From: Paraburkholderia sp. C35
GTDB taxonomy: Bacteria > Pseudomonadota > Gammaproteobacteria > Burkholderiales > Burkholderiaceae
Length of the DNA: 64,000 bases
Reading direction: 5' to 3'
NCBI RefSeq assembly: GCF_003121405.1
Contig: NZ_QBUY01000036.1
Span: 1-64,000 of the forward strand
The stretch's first letter is position 1. Each line of letters starts with the position of its first letter. A program made the translations under genes and the position numbers. Positions 52,410-61,689 of this stretch are shown in pieces. The notes below the pieces were generated by a model. That model made no database searches, had not been told where the DNA came from, and saw only the letters and a program-made list of their open reading frames with translations.

Positions 52410-53180
52410 ATGAGTTCACCTTTGAAGGTTTTCATTACCGGCGCGTCGAGTGGCATCGGTGAAGCGCTCGCCGCCGAATATGCGCGGCGCGGCGCGATTC
52501 TCGGACTCGTCGCCCGCCGTGGCGACGCCCTCGCCGCCTTCCAGCAGTCCCATCCCCAGAACGCTATTTCCGTGTATTCCGTCGACGTACGGGACGCGGA
52601 CGCGCTCGCGCAAACTGCGCAGCAGTTCATCGCCGAGCACGGCTGCCCTGACATCGTGATCGCGAACGCGGGCATCAGCCGCGGCGCCGTGACGGGTCAT
52701 GGCGACCTGCAGACCTTCCGCGACGTGATGGACGTCAATTACTTCGGCATGGTCGCGACCTTCGAGCCGTTCGCGCAGTTGATGACCGACGCGCGCAAGG
52801 GCTCGCTGGTCGGCATCGCGAGCGTCGCGGGCGTGCGCGGGCTGCCGGGTTCGGGCGCGTACAGCGCGTCGAAATCGGCGGCAACGAAGTATCTGGAGGC
52901 GCTGCGCGTCGAAATGCGGCCGTTCGACGTGTCCGTGGTCACGATCGCGCCCGGCTATATCCGCACGCCGATGACGGCGCGCAATCCCTACTCGATGCCC
53001 TTCCTGATGGACGCGGACCGCTTCGCCGCCAAAGTCGCCAATGCGATTGCGCGCAAGACGCGGTTTGCGACTTTCCCCTGGCAGATGCGCGTCGTGGCGA
53101 TGATTTTGCACGTCGCGCCACGCTGGCTCTACGACGCCGGGTTCGAAAAAGCGCCGCGCAAGCCGCGCGCCGCGCAGTAG
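52410..53180 (+). CDS. short-chain dehydrogenase/reductase
   Basis: A 256-residue classical SDR. It has the cofactor motif TGASSGIGEAL, NAG in VIANAGIS, the catalytic YSASK (Tyr-x-x-x-Lys) and Ser in VGIASVAGV, and PGYIRTPM. The C-terminus is basic. Substrate unknown. It lies between dsbA and the BtuF-like gene in one direction with small gaps. Confidence 0.9.
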   Translation: MSSPLKVFITGASSGIGEALAAEYARRGAILGLVARRGDALAAFQQSHPQNAISVYSVDVRDADALAQTAQQFIAEHGCPDIVIANAGISRGAVTGHGDLQTFRDVMDVNYFGMVATFEPFAQLMTDARKGSLVGIASVAGVRGLPGSGAYSASKSAATKYLEALRVEMRPFDVSVVTIAPGYIRTPMTARNPYSMPFLMDADRFAAKVANAIARKTRFATFPWQMRVVAMILHVAPRWLYDAGFEKAPRKPRAAQ

Positions 53181-53183
53181 CGC

Positions 53184-53996
53184 ATGTCCACGCGTGCCGT
53201 CGATGCTGCAGGTGTCGAGCACGCGAAAGCGGCACCTGGCGCGCGCATCGTGTCGCTGGTGCCGAGCATCACCGAACTCCTGTTTGCGTTGAAGCTGGAT
53301 GCGCAGATCGTCGGGCGCACGGGATTTTGCGTGCATCCGCGCGACAAGGTGCGCAGCGTGCCGAAGGTTGGCGGCACCAAGGCCGTGAAAATCGACGCCG
53401 TGCGCGCGCTGCAACCCACGCATGTCATCGTCAATATCGACGAAAACGAACGCGAAACGGTCGAGCAGTTGCGGGCGTTCGTGCCGCATATCGTCGTCAC
53501 GCATCCACTCGAACCTCGCGATAATGTCACGCTTTACGCGCTGCTCGGTGCGGTCTTCGATCGTGACAAAGAGGCGCGTGCACTGAGCGTCGAGCTGAAA
53601 AAGCAACTGGATGCCTGCGCGTCGCGCGAATGGCCACAGCAAAACGTGCTGTACGCAATCTGGCGCGATCCGTGGATGACCGTCGCGCGCGACACCTATA
53701 TTTCGACGATGCTGCGCCTCGTGAACTGGCAGACGCTGCCAGCAGCGAGCGGCGGGGAAAAAGGCGCGGCGCGTTATCCTTCGTTCGATTTCGACGCCGA
53801 ATGGATCGCACAGGCCGACCGCGTGCTGCTGTCGAGTGAGCCGTATCGTTTCACGCGTGAGCATGGCGACGCGCTCGCCCGCGACGCGCGGCTAGCAGGC
53901 AAGCGAATTGCGTTGATCGATGGCGAGAGGGTGTCGTGGTACGGCTCGCGTGCGATCGAAGGCATCGCGTATCTTATGGACTACGCCAGACGCTAG
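53184..53996 (+). CDS. helical-backbone metal receptor (BtuF-like) without signal peptide
   Basis: A 270-residue protein of the cobalamin/ferric-siderophore binding fold. It has RIVSLVPSITELLFAL, the GRTGFCVHP segment, VGGTKAVKIDAVRALQPTHVI and a C-terminal lobe ending IEGIAYLMDYARR. The N-terminus lacks a signal peptide, so unlike BtuF it is probably cytoplasmic, or the true start lies elsewhere. It begins 3 bp after the SDR stop codon. Confidence 0.82.
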   Translation: MSTRAVDAAGVEHAKAAPGARIVSLVPSITELLFALKLDAQIVGRTGFCVHPRDKVRSVPKVGGTKAVKIDAVRALQPTHVIVNIDENERETVEQLRAFVPHIVVTHPLEPRDNVTLYALLGAVFDRDKEARALSVELKKQLDACASREWPQQNVLYAIWRDPWMTVARDTYISTMLRLVNWQTLPAASGGEKGAARYPSFDFDAEWIAQADRVLLSSEPYRFTREHGDALARDARLAGKRIALIDGERVSWYGSRAIEGIAYLMDYARR

Positions 53997-54255
53997 GCCA
54001 GATCAGCGGCAAGATCCCGCGCCATATGGATATGCGGATTCAATTGTTGTCGCTGCCGAAAGCGTTCGTTAAGCTTGCGCCAGAGCGGGCGACGCGTGAA
54101 GCACCAGGTCGAAGCATCGTAATGCCGCGCGACGCCGGCATCGAAACCGTATCAGAATCAGTTTGCGTGAAAGCACCGGCACGGAGCGCGCAACGCGTGC
54201 AGCAGCCTGCACGACGCCGCCCCGCCACGAACAATTCGAAATCCCGGGAGATCTT

Positions 54256-55851
54256 ATGCGTTTCAAGTTGCTTGCCGCCGCGACCCTGACGGCCGTCGCC
54301 ATCGCGCCTGCGCTCGCGGTCGCGAAGCCGCTCACCGTGTGCACCGAATCGAGTCCTGACGGCTTCGATGTCGTCCAGTACAACTCGCTCGTCACGACCA
54401 ATGCATCGGCCGATGTGATCTTCAATTCGCTGGTGTCGTACGACGAAGCCGCGAAGAAAGTCGCGCCCGCACTCGCCGACAAGTGGGACGTGAGCGCCGA
54501 TGGCCTCACCTACACGTTCCATCTGCGCCCGAACGTGCAGTTCCAGACCACGGACTACTTCAAGCCGACCCGACCGCTGAACGCCGACGACGTCGTCTTT
54601 ACCTTCAGCCGCATGCTCGACGACAACAACCCGTGGCACAAGGTCGCGGGCGCGAGCGGCTTTCCGCATGCGCAGTCGATGGGTCTCGTGAAGCTGATCA
54701 AGTCGGTGTCGAAGGTCGACGACAACACGGTGAAGTTCGAACTGAACGAGCCGAACGCAACCTTCGTGTCGATTCTGACGATGGGTTTTGCGTCGATCTA
54801 CTCGTCCGAATACGCGGACCAGTTGCTCAAGGCGGGCAAGCAGGTCGACCTGAATGCGAAGCCGATCGGCACCGGCCCATTCGTGCTGAAGAGCTACACG
54901 AAAGAGTCGATCATCCGTTACGACGTGATCCCGACCTACTGGGGCCCGAAACCGAAGATCGACCGTCTGAGCTACGCGATCACGCCGGACGCCGCTGTGC
55001 GCGCGCAAAAGGTGAAGGCGGGCGAATGCCAGATTGCACTGTCGCCGAAGCCGCAGGATGTCGCCGACGCGAAGCAGGACAAGTCGCTCGCCGTCGTGCA
55101 GACGCCCGCGTTCATGACAGCGTTCGTCGCGCTGAACACGCAGAAGAAGCCGCTCGACAATCAGAAGGTGCGCGCGGCGTTGAACATGGCATTTGACCGC
55201 ACGTCGTATCTGAAGGCCGTGTTCGACAACACGGCGACGCCCGCGAACAATCCGTATCCGCCAAATACGTGGAGCTACGACAAGGCCGTCAAGCCCTGGC
55301 CGTACGACACGGAGAAGGCGAAGAAGCTGCTCGCCGAAGCGGGTTATCCGAACGGCTTCGAAACGACGATCTGGGTGCGTCCGAACGGCAGCGTGCTGAA
55401 TCCGAACCCGAAGGCGGGCGCGGAAATGCTGCAGGCTGACTTCGCGAAGATCGGCGTGAAGGCCGACGTGAAGGTGATCGAATGGGGTGAGCTGATCAAG
55501 CAGGCCAAGCAGGGACAGCACGACACGCTGTTCATGGGCTGGGCTGGCGATAACGGCGACCCGGACAATTATCTGTCGCCGCTGTTCAGCTGCAATGCGG
55601 TGAAGTCGGGGATCAACTTCGCGCGCTATTGCGACCCGGAACTGGACAAGCTGATCGCGCAGGGCAAGGAAACGTCCGATCAGGGTAAGCGCACGAAGGC
55701 GTATGAGGCTGCGCAGCAGATCATTCACGATGCGGCGCTGTGGATTCCGTTGGGATATCCGACGGCGGCGGCGATCACGCGGACTAACGTGAGCGGGTAT
55801 CACGTGAGTCCGTTTGGGCGGCAGAATTTTGGGGCGGTGGTGGTGCAGTAG
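54256..55851 (+). CDS. ABC transporter family 5 binding protein (DppA-like), orphan
   Basis: A 531-residue periplasmic binding protein of the dipeptide/oligopeptide class. It has a signal peptide (about 1-22) and KPLTVCTESSPDGFDVVQYNS, then the family signature around VFNSLVSYDEAAKKVAPALADKWDVSADGLTYTFHLRPNV and GTGPFVLKSY. GGGAG precedes the ATG at 54256. No dpp permease or ATPase genes are adjacent. The length and sequence fit dipeptide or heme-type DppA. Confidence 0.88.
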   Translation: MRFKLLAAATLTAVAIAPALAVAKPLTVCTESSPDGFDVVQYNSLVTTNASADVIFNSLVSYDEAAKKVAPALADKWDVSADGLTYTFHLRPNVQFQTTDYFKPTRPLNADDVVFTFSRMLDDNNPWHKVAGASGFPHAQSMGLVKLIKSVSKVDDNTVKFELNEPNATFVSILTMGFASIYSSEYADQLLKAGKQVDLNAKPIGTGPFVLKSYTKESIIRYDVIPTYWGPKPKIDRLSYAITPDAAVRAQKVKAGECQIALSPKPQDVADAKQDKSLAVVQTPAFMTAFVALNTQKKPLDNQKVRAALNMAFDRTSYLKAVFDNTATPANNPYPPNTWSYDKAVKPWPYDTEKAKKLLAEAGYPNGFETTIWVRPNGSVLNPNPKAGAEMLQADFAKIGVKADVKVIEWGELIKQAKQGQHDTLFMGWAGDNGDPDNYLSPLFSCNAVKSGINFARYCDPELDKLIAQGKETSDQGKRTKAYEAAQQIIHDAALWIPLGYPTAAAITRTNVSGYHVSPFGRQNFGAVVVQ

Positions 55852-55875
55852 GGTTTTGCTGTTTTGCCAGATGCG

Positions 55876-55905
55876 AAAAAGCCCGGCTTGCGAGTCGGGC
55901 TTTTT
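55876..55905 (+). terminator. terminator of the DppA-like gene
   Basis: AAAAAGCCCGGC (55876-55887) pairs with GTCGGGCTTTTT (55894-55905) with one wobble around TTGCGA. It ends in TTTTT and lies 25 bp past the stop codon. Confidence 0.85.
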
Positions 55906-55947
55906 GTTTCTAAGGCTTCGGAAAGGTGCGTGTCGCTTTACGTCAAT

Positions 55948-57018
55948 TCACCCCTCAAACCGAATCACCCCATCCTCCGCCACCACCCGCTTCAACTCCC
56001 CTTGCAGCCACAGCAGATGCAAATGCGCGAGCGCCTCGCCCATCGCGAACGTCATCTGGTGAATATCCAGTTCCCGCTTGAACATGATCGGCACGATATC
56101 GGCCGCGCTGCACGGCTTCTGCGCGCACACCTCCCGCACCTCCGCCAGCCGCGCAGCATGGTGATCGCGCAGTTGCCCGATCCGCGTATGCAAGCCACGG
56201 AACGGCTTGCCATGCGAGGGCAGCACCAGCGTATCCGCTGCCATCGTTTCATAGCGCCCGAGCGACCCGAGATACAGCGCGAGCGGATTACCTTCCGGCT
56301 CGATGTCGAACACGGAAACATTCGTCGAAATACGCGGCAGCACCATATCGCCGGAAATCAGCACGCCGTCCGCTTCCGAGTGCAGCGCGCAATGCTCCGG
56401 TGAATGACCGAAACCCGTCACGACGCGCCACGTGCGCCCGCCGATCGAAAGCACATCGCCTTCACGCATCCGTCGATACTGCCCCGGCACAGCCGGCACG
56501 AGGCTCGAGTAATAGCTCTTGCGATTGCGCAGCTTGTCGAGCGACGCCTCGTCGCTGAGCCCATGCCGCGCGAAGTGCCGCGCCGCGCCCTCGCCGCCCG
56601 CATTCGAGCCGTCGCCAGCCGCCATCACGCGGCCCAGCATGTACTCGCCGAGGGTGATCCACAGGCGCACATTCCAGCGCTTCTTGTCGCCGCCTTCGCA
56701 CAGCCAGTTCGCCAGTCCGAGGTGGTCAGGATGGCAATGCGTGACGATCACGCGCAGCACGGGCAGGCCTTCCAGCACCGTATCGAAAAGCGTTTCCCAG
56801 TTCGCCTTGATCTCGTCGGAAGCGATCCCGCAATCGACGATCGTCCAGCCCTTCTGCCCGTCGATCTCATCGCGCAACAGCCACAAATTGATGTGATTGA
56901 GCGCGAACGGCAACGGCATGCGCACCCAGAAGACGCCCGGCGCGACTTCCTGCGTCGTGCCCGCGTCCGGCATCTGGTCGGCGAATGGATAGTCGAGTTG
57001 GTGTTCGAGAGCATTCAT
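55948..57018 (-). CDS. metallo-beta-lactamase-fold hydrolase
   Basis: A 356-residue protein of the MBL superfamily. It has the metal motif THCHPDHLG, later histidines in GHSPEHCAL and SGDMV, and PSHGKPF. A C-terminal helical domain follows (about 270-356). The class is near glyoxalase II-like hydrolases in acyl-CoA gene clusters; substrate unknown. It is divergent from the LiuR-like MerR gene, which probably regulates it. Confidence 0.88.
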   Translation of the reverse strand: MNALEHQLDYPFADQMPDAGTTQEVAPGVFWVRMPLPFALNHINLWLLRDEIDGQKGWTIVDCGIASDEIKANWETLFDTVLEGLPVLRVIVTHCHPDHLGLANWLCEGGDKKRWNVRLWITLGEYMLGRVMAAGDGSNAGGEGAARHFARHGLSDEASLDKLRNRKSYYSSLVPAVPGQYRRMREGDVLSIGGRTWRVVTGFGHSPEHCALHSEADGVLISGDMVLPRISTNVSVFDIEPEGNPLALYLGSLGRYETMAADTLVLPSHGKPFRGLHTRIGQLRDHHAARLAEVREVCAQKPCSAADIVPIMFKRELDIHQMTFAMGEALAHLHLLWLQGELKRVVAEDGVIRFEG

Positions 57019-57104
57019 CGTGGGGTTTCCTTCGTCGGCGGCGAGGTCGGTTGCATGCCTGCTGGCATGCCGCGTCCACGCAGCGTGGTTGCACTTTGGT
57101 CAGG

Positions 57105-57126
57105 TTGACGATAACGTAAACGTCGA
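57105..57126. promoter_or_regulatory. candidate MerR/LiuR operator
   Basis: TTGACG (57105-57110) and CGTCGA (57121-57126) flank ATAACGTAAA, giving an inverted repeat with one mismatch. The ACGTAAACG core resembles operators described for LiuR-type MerR regulators (from memory). It lies between the divergent MBL and MerR genes. Confidence 0.45.
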
Positions 57127-57185
57127 TTCTAGCGTTCAATCCGCTTTTGTGCCCGATCGCCGGCTCATCCGGTGAAGCCCCGACG

Positions 57186-57611
57186 ATGAACACCCAATAC
57201 ACGATTACCGAACTGGCCCGCGAATTCGACGTGACGCCGCGTGCGATCCGCTTCTACGAGGACCAGGGTTTACTCTCGCCGAGCCGCGAAGGTTCGAATG
57301 GATTGCGCCGTGTCTACTCCGGCCAGGACCGCACGCGCCTGCGGCTGACGCTGCGCGGCAAGCGTCTCGGGTTCACGCTGTCGGAAATCCGCGATCTGCT
57401 CGATCTATACGATTCGCCCACGGATACCCTGCCGCAGCTACAGGCGTTTCTCGCCACCGTGGTGCGGCATCGTGAAGTGCTCGAGCGTCAGCGCGAAGAC
57501 CTGAACGCCACGCTCGAAGACCTCGCGCAGTACGAAACGCAGGCGCGTGCGCTGCTCGATGGCGGCGCAGGAAAGCTCTCGCACGAAGACATCCTGAAAG
57601 AAAAATCCTGA
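57186..57611 (+). CDS. MerR-family regulator, LiuR-like
   Basis: A 141-residue MerR regulator. The N-terminal winged helix reads YTITELAREFDVTPRAIRFYEDQGLLSPSREG, followed by a long dimerisation helix and no cysteine-rich metal site. The sequence resembles LiuR, the regulator of leucine and isovalerate degradation. The CDS starts at ATG 57186; upstream residues in the same frame lack support. The downstream thiolase and acyl-CoA dehydrogenase genes fit this role. Confidence 0.82.
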   Translation: MNTQYTITELAREFDVTPRAIRFYEDQGLLSPSREGSNGLRRVYSGQDRTRLRLTLRGKRLGFTLSEIRDLLDLYDSPTDTLPQLQAFLATVVRHREVLERQREDLNATLEDLAQYETQARALLDGGAGKLSHEDILKEKS

Positions 57612-57752
57612 TCGGAAGATCACACGACTTATGGACCAGTTCGCGCGGCATTGCATGAAGATGCGCCGAACGTCCCGCAACACGCTGCAAACCGCAACAG
57701 GCCGGCACGGCGCTCACAAGGCGCAAAGCCGTTTTGCAAGCTCACCGGGCGA

Positions 57753-57758
57753 TACAAT
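57753..57758 (+). promoter_or_regulatory. candidate -10 element of aceK
   Basis: TACAAT in CGATACAATCG, 51 bp before the aceK ATG. The -35 is not clear. Confidence 0.3.
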
Positions 57759-57808
57759 CGCGGAGTCTTCACGACATTGAGCGAACACTGAGCGCATGCA
57801 CGGTCGAC

Positions 57809-59608
57809 ATGAATCACTTTCCCAAACTGCTGTCGTCACAGATCGGCTTCGACGTCGCGGAAACGCTGCTGGCGGGCTTCGACCGGCATTACGCGATCTT
57901 CCGCGAAGCGGCGATCCGCGCGAAAGACGCGTTCGAAGCGGCTGACTGGCACGCGCTGCAAAAGCTCGCGCGCGAGCGCATCGCGTCGTATGACGAGCGC
58001 GTGCGCGAATGCATCGAAACACTCGAAGACGAATACGACGCGCAGAGCATCGACGACGAAGTGTGGCAACAGATCAAGCTGCACTATATCGGCCTGCTGA
58101 CGACGCATCGTCAGCCCGAATGCGCGGAAACGTTTTTCAATTCGGTGTGCTGCCAGATCCTGCATCGTTCGTACTTCAATAACGATTTCATCTTCGTGCG
58201 GCCCGCGATCTCGACGGAGTACATCGAGAACGATGAACCCGCTGCGAAGCCGACGTATCGCGCGTATTACCCCGGCAAGGATGGACTCGCCGTCACGCTG
58301 GAGCGCATCGTCACGAACTTCCAGTTGAATCCGCCGTTCGAGAACCTGACGCGCGATGTCGAATGCGTGATTCAGGCGCTGCGCGACAACTACGGCGCGT
58401 TCATCGAGGCACCCAATTTCCAGATTCACGTGCTGTCGTCGCTGTTCTTTCGCAACAAGGCGGCGTACATCATCGGGCGCATCATCAATGGCGATGTGAC
58501 GGTGCCGATTGCGCTGCCGATCCATCACGTGCAACCGGGACTGCTCGCGCTCGATGCACTGCTTTGCAAGCGCGATCAACTGCTGATCATTTTCAGCTTC
58601 GCGCACACGTACTTCCTCGTCGATATGGAAGTGCCGTCTGCCTATGTGGAGTTTCTCGGCAGCCTGCTGCAAGGCAAGCCGAAAGCGGAGATCTATACGT
58701 CGGTAGGTTTGCAGAAGCAGGGCAAGAATCTGTTTTATCGCGATCTGCTGCGTCATCTGAAGCATTCGAGCGATCGCTTCATCATCGCGCCCGGCATCAA
58801 GGGCATGGTGATGATCGTATTCACGCTGCCGTCGTTTCCGTACGTGTTCAAGCTGATCAAGGATTCCTTTCCGCCGCCGAAAGAAACCACGCGTGCACAA
58901 GTGGTCGGCAAGTATCAGCTGGTCAAGCGGCATGATCGTCTGGGACGCATGGCCGATACGCTCGAATATTCGAGCGTCGCGTTGCCGCTATCGCGCCTCG
59001 ACGACGCGTTGTTGCGTGAACTCGAAAAGGAAGCGCCTTCGATGCTCGAATACGAAGGCGACAGACTCGTCATCCGGCATCTGTATATCGAGCGGCGCAT
59101 GGTGCCGCTCAATCTGTACCTGCAGAACGGCACCGATGCCGATGTCGAACATGGCATCCGCGAGTACGGCAATGCGGTGAAAGAGTTGATGCAGGCGAAC
59201 ATCTTTCCCGGCGACATGCTGTACAAGAACTTCGGCGTGACGCGGCATGGTCGCGTCGTGTTCTACGATTACGACGAGATCGAATATCTCACCGATTGCA
59301 ACGTGCGCGCGGTGCCGCCGCCGCGCAACGAAGAAGACGAGATGTCGGGCGAGCCGTGGTACACGGTCGGCCCGCACGACATTTTTCCAGAGACGTACAA
59401 CACCTTTTTGCTTGGCGATCCGCGCGTGCGCGAGTCTTTCCTCAAGCATCACGCAGATTTCTTCGATCCCGCGCTGTGGCAAAAGCATAAGGATCACATT
59501 TTGCGCGGCGAGTTGCCCGACTTCTATCCGTACGACGGCAGCTTGCGCTTTTCCGTGCGCTACCCGGAACGGTTCGCACCAGATACGCAAGCGGTGCGCG
59601 CAGCATGA
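57809..59608 (+). CDS. aceK: isocitrate dehydrogenase kinase/phosphatase AceK
   Basis: A bifunctional enzyme that inactivates or reactivates isocitrate dehydrogenase, routing carbon into the glyoxylate shunt. The 599-residue product has the N-terminal regulatory domain (FPKLLSSQIGFDVAETLLAGFDRHY), the ATP-binding APGIKGMVMIVFTLPSFPYVFKLIKD at about 330-355, and the kinase core with YDYDEIEYLTDCN. The ATG at 57809 (MNHFPKLL) is chosen; an earlier frame adds unrelated residues. No aceA or aceB is adjacent. Confidence 0.95.
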   Translation: MNHFPKLLSSQIGFDVAETLLAGFDRHYAIFREAAIRAKDAFEAADWHALQKLARERIASYDERVRECIETLEDEYDAQSIDDEVWQQIKLHYIGLLTTHRQPECAETFFNSVCCQILHRSYFNNDFIFVRPAISTEYIENDEPAAKPTYRAYYPGKDGLAVTLERIVTNFQLNPPFENLTRDVECVIQALRDNYGAFIEAPNFQIHVLSSLFFRNKAAYIIGRIINGDVTVPIALPIHHVQPGLLALDALLCKRDQLLIIFSFAHTYFLVDMEVPSAYVEFLGSLLQGKPKAEIYTSVGLQKQGKNLFYRDLLRHLKHSSDRFIIAPGIKGMVMIVFTLPSFPYVFKLIKDSFPPPKETTRAQVVGKYQLVKRHDRLGRMADTLEYSSVALPLSRLDDALLRELEKEAPSMLEYEGDRLVIRHLYIERRMVPLNLYLQNGTDADVEHGIREYGNAVKELMQANIFPGDMLYKNFGVTRHGRVVFYDYDEIEYLTDCNVRAVPPPRNEEDEMSGEPWYTVGPHDIFPETYNTFLLGDPRVRESFLKHHADFFDPALWQKHKDHILRGELPDFYPYDGSLRFSVRYPERFAPDTQAVRAA

Positions 59609-59678
59609 ACGCGCGCGCCGCCTGCGATCGAACAACGCTTGAACAACATCAAACAACCAGATTACGTCGGAACGAATC

Positions 59679-60455
59679 ATGACTACGAACGCCGCTCTCA
59701 ACGAACATCCCCTCGCGCATCTGTTCAAGAACAACGATGCCTGGGTTTCGCACAAGCTCGACGAAGATCCCGAGTTCTTCTCGCGTCTCGCGCATCAGCA
59801 GGCGCCGGAATATCTGTGGATCGGCTGCGCGGATTCGCGCGTGCCCGCCAACGAGATCATCGGCCTGCCGCCGGGTGAAGTGTTCGTTCACCGCAATATC
59901 GCGAACGTGGTCGTGCACTCGGACCTTAACTGTCTGTCCGTCGTGCAGTTCGCCGTCGATCTGCTCAAGATCAAGCACATCATGGTGGTCGGCCACTACG
60001 GCTGCTCGGGCGTCGGCGCGGCGCTGCTTGGCCGCCGCGTCGGTCTCGCGGATAACTGGCTGCATCACGTGCAGGACGTGCGCTCGAAGCACGCTGCGCT
60101 GCTCGAAGAATGGCCGGTGGGCGACGCGCGTCACCGCCGTCTCGTCGAACTGAACACCATCGAGCAGGTGGTCAACGTGTGCCGCACGACCATCGTCAAC
60201 GACGCGTGGGCGCGCGGCCAGGACCTCACGGTTCACGGCTGGGTGTACGGCGTGCATGACGGCCGCGTGCGCGATCTCGGCATGACGGTGAAAGATCCCG
60301 CGAAGCTCGAAGAAACCTATACGAATTGCGTCGCGGCCGTCTCCGCGAGCCGTGCGCATTCCACCGACATCGACATGGTTGCCGCCGACGCCGCGAAACT
60401 CGGCGACGTGGCCGCCGTCGTTCACGGCGTTATCAAGGAGCTAAAACATGAGTGA
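59679..60455 (+). CDS. beta-class carbonic anhydrase
   Basis: Interconverts CO2 and bicarbonate. The 258-residue product has the zinc ligands Cys50 with Asp52/Arg54 (GCADSRVP), His106 and Cys109 (GHYGCSG), and a dimer helix. It overlaps the thiolase gene by 8 bp (stop at 60455, next start at 60448), so they are coupled. E. coli Can and CynT are the nearest models by length. Confidence 0.94.
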   Translation: MTTNAALNEHPLAHLFKNNDAWVSHKLDEDPEFFSRLAHQQAPEYLWIGCADSRVPANEIIGLPPGEVFVHRNIANVVVHSDLNCLSVVQFAVDLLKIKHIMVVGHYGCSGVGAALLGRRVGLADNWLHHVQDVRSKHAALLEEWPVGDARHRRLVELNTIEQVVNVCRTTIVNDAWARGQDLTVHGWVYGVHDGRVRDLGMTVKDPAKLEETYTNCVAAVSASRAHSTDIDMVAADAAKLGDVAAVVHGVIKELKHE

Positions 60456-61638
60456 GACACAAGATCCCATCGTTATCGTTTCCGTCGCGCGTACGCCGAT
60501 GGCTGCGTTTCAGGGCGATTTCGCATCGCTGACGGCACCGCAGCTTGGCGCGATTGCAATCAAGGCAGCCGTCGAACGCGCGGGCCTGAAGCCCGAGCAG
60601 ATCGACGAAGCGGTGATGGGCTGCGTGCTGCCCGCCGGCCAGGGCCAGGCGCCCGCGCGTCAGGCGGCGCTCGGCGCGGGCCTGCCGCTGTCAGTCGGTT
60701 CGACCACCGTCAACAAGATGTGCGGCTCCGGCATGCGCGCCGCGATGTTCGCGCATGACATGCTGACCGCCGGTTCCGTCGATGTGATGGTCGCGGGCGG
60801 CATGGAAAGCATGACCAACGCGCCGTATCTGCTGCCGAAGGCGCGCGGCGGCATGCGCATGGGCCACGGCCAGGTGCTCGATCACATGTTCCTCGATGGC
60901 CTCGAAGACGCTTATGAGAAAGGCCGTCTGATGGGCACGTTCGCGGAAGAGTGCGCCGGTTCGTACGATTTCACGCGCGACGCGCAGGACAAGTTCGCGC
61001 TCGAATCGCTGACGCGCGCGCAGCGTGCGAACGAAGACGGTTCGTTCGCGTGGGAAATCGCGCCCGTGACGCTCGAAGGCAAGAAAGGCAGCGTGACGGT
61101 CGAGCGCGACGAACAGCCGTTCAAGGCCAACCTCGACAAGATTCCGACGCTCAAGCCCGCTTTCAGCAAGACGGGCACGGTGACGGCGGCGAACTCGTCG
61201 TCGATCAGCGACGGCGCGGCGGCGCTGGTGATGATGCGCGAATCGACGGCAAAGAAGCTCGGCGTGACGCCAATCGCGCGCGTGGTCGGCCATTCCACGT
61301 TTGCGCAGGAACCGGCGAAGTTCACGACGGCGCCCGTCGGCGCGATCCGCAAGCTGTTCGAGAAAAACGGCTGGAAAGCGCAGGACGTCGATCTGTACGA
61401 GATCAACGAGGCGTTCGCCGTGGTCACGATGGCCGCGATGAAAGAGCACAACCTGCCGCACGACAAGGTCAACGTCAACGGCGGCGCATGCGCGCTCGGC
61501 CACCCCATCGGCGCATCGGGCGCGCGCATTCTGGTCACGCTGATCGGCGCGCTGAAGAAGCGCGGACTGAAGCGCGGCGTCGCCAGCCTGTGCATCGGCG
61601 GCGGTGAAGCGACGGCAATGGGCGTCGAACTGGTCTAA
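60448..61638 (+). CDS. acetyl-CoA C-acetyltransferase (thiolase)
   Basis: Condenses two acetyl-CoA, or cleaves beta-ketoacyl-CoA. The 396-residue product has the nucleophile Cys92 in NKMCGSGMRA, the GGACALGHPIGASGAR histidine motif and the second cysteine in SLCIGGGEATAMGVE. AtoB, PhaA or a branched-chain pathway thiolase is equally possible; the acyl-CoA dehydrogenase nearby points to acyl-CoA degradation. Confidence 0.93.
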   Translation: MSETQDPIVIVSVARTPMAAFQGDFASLTAPQLGAIAIKAAVERAGLKPEQIDEAVMGCVLPAGQGQAPARQAALGAGLPLSVGSTTVNKMCGSGMRAAMFAHDMLTAGSVDVMVAGGMESMTNAPYLLPKARGGMRMGHGQVLDHMFLDGLEDAYEKGRLMGTFAEECAGSYDFTRDAQDKFALESLTRAQRANEDGSFAWEIAPVTLEGKKGSVTVERDEQPFKANLDKIPTLKPAFSKTGTVTAANSSSISDGAAALVMMRESTAKKLGVTPIARVVGHSTFAQEPAKFTTAPVGAIRKLFEKNGWKAQDVDLYEINEAFAVVTMAAMKEHNLPHDKVNVNGGACALGHPIGASGARILVTLIGALKKRGLKRGVASLCIGGGEATAMGVELV

Positions 61639-61689
61639 CGCATCGTTTGTAAGACGGCGCGCGGCGTGCCGCGCGCAAAAGGACATCAG

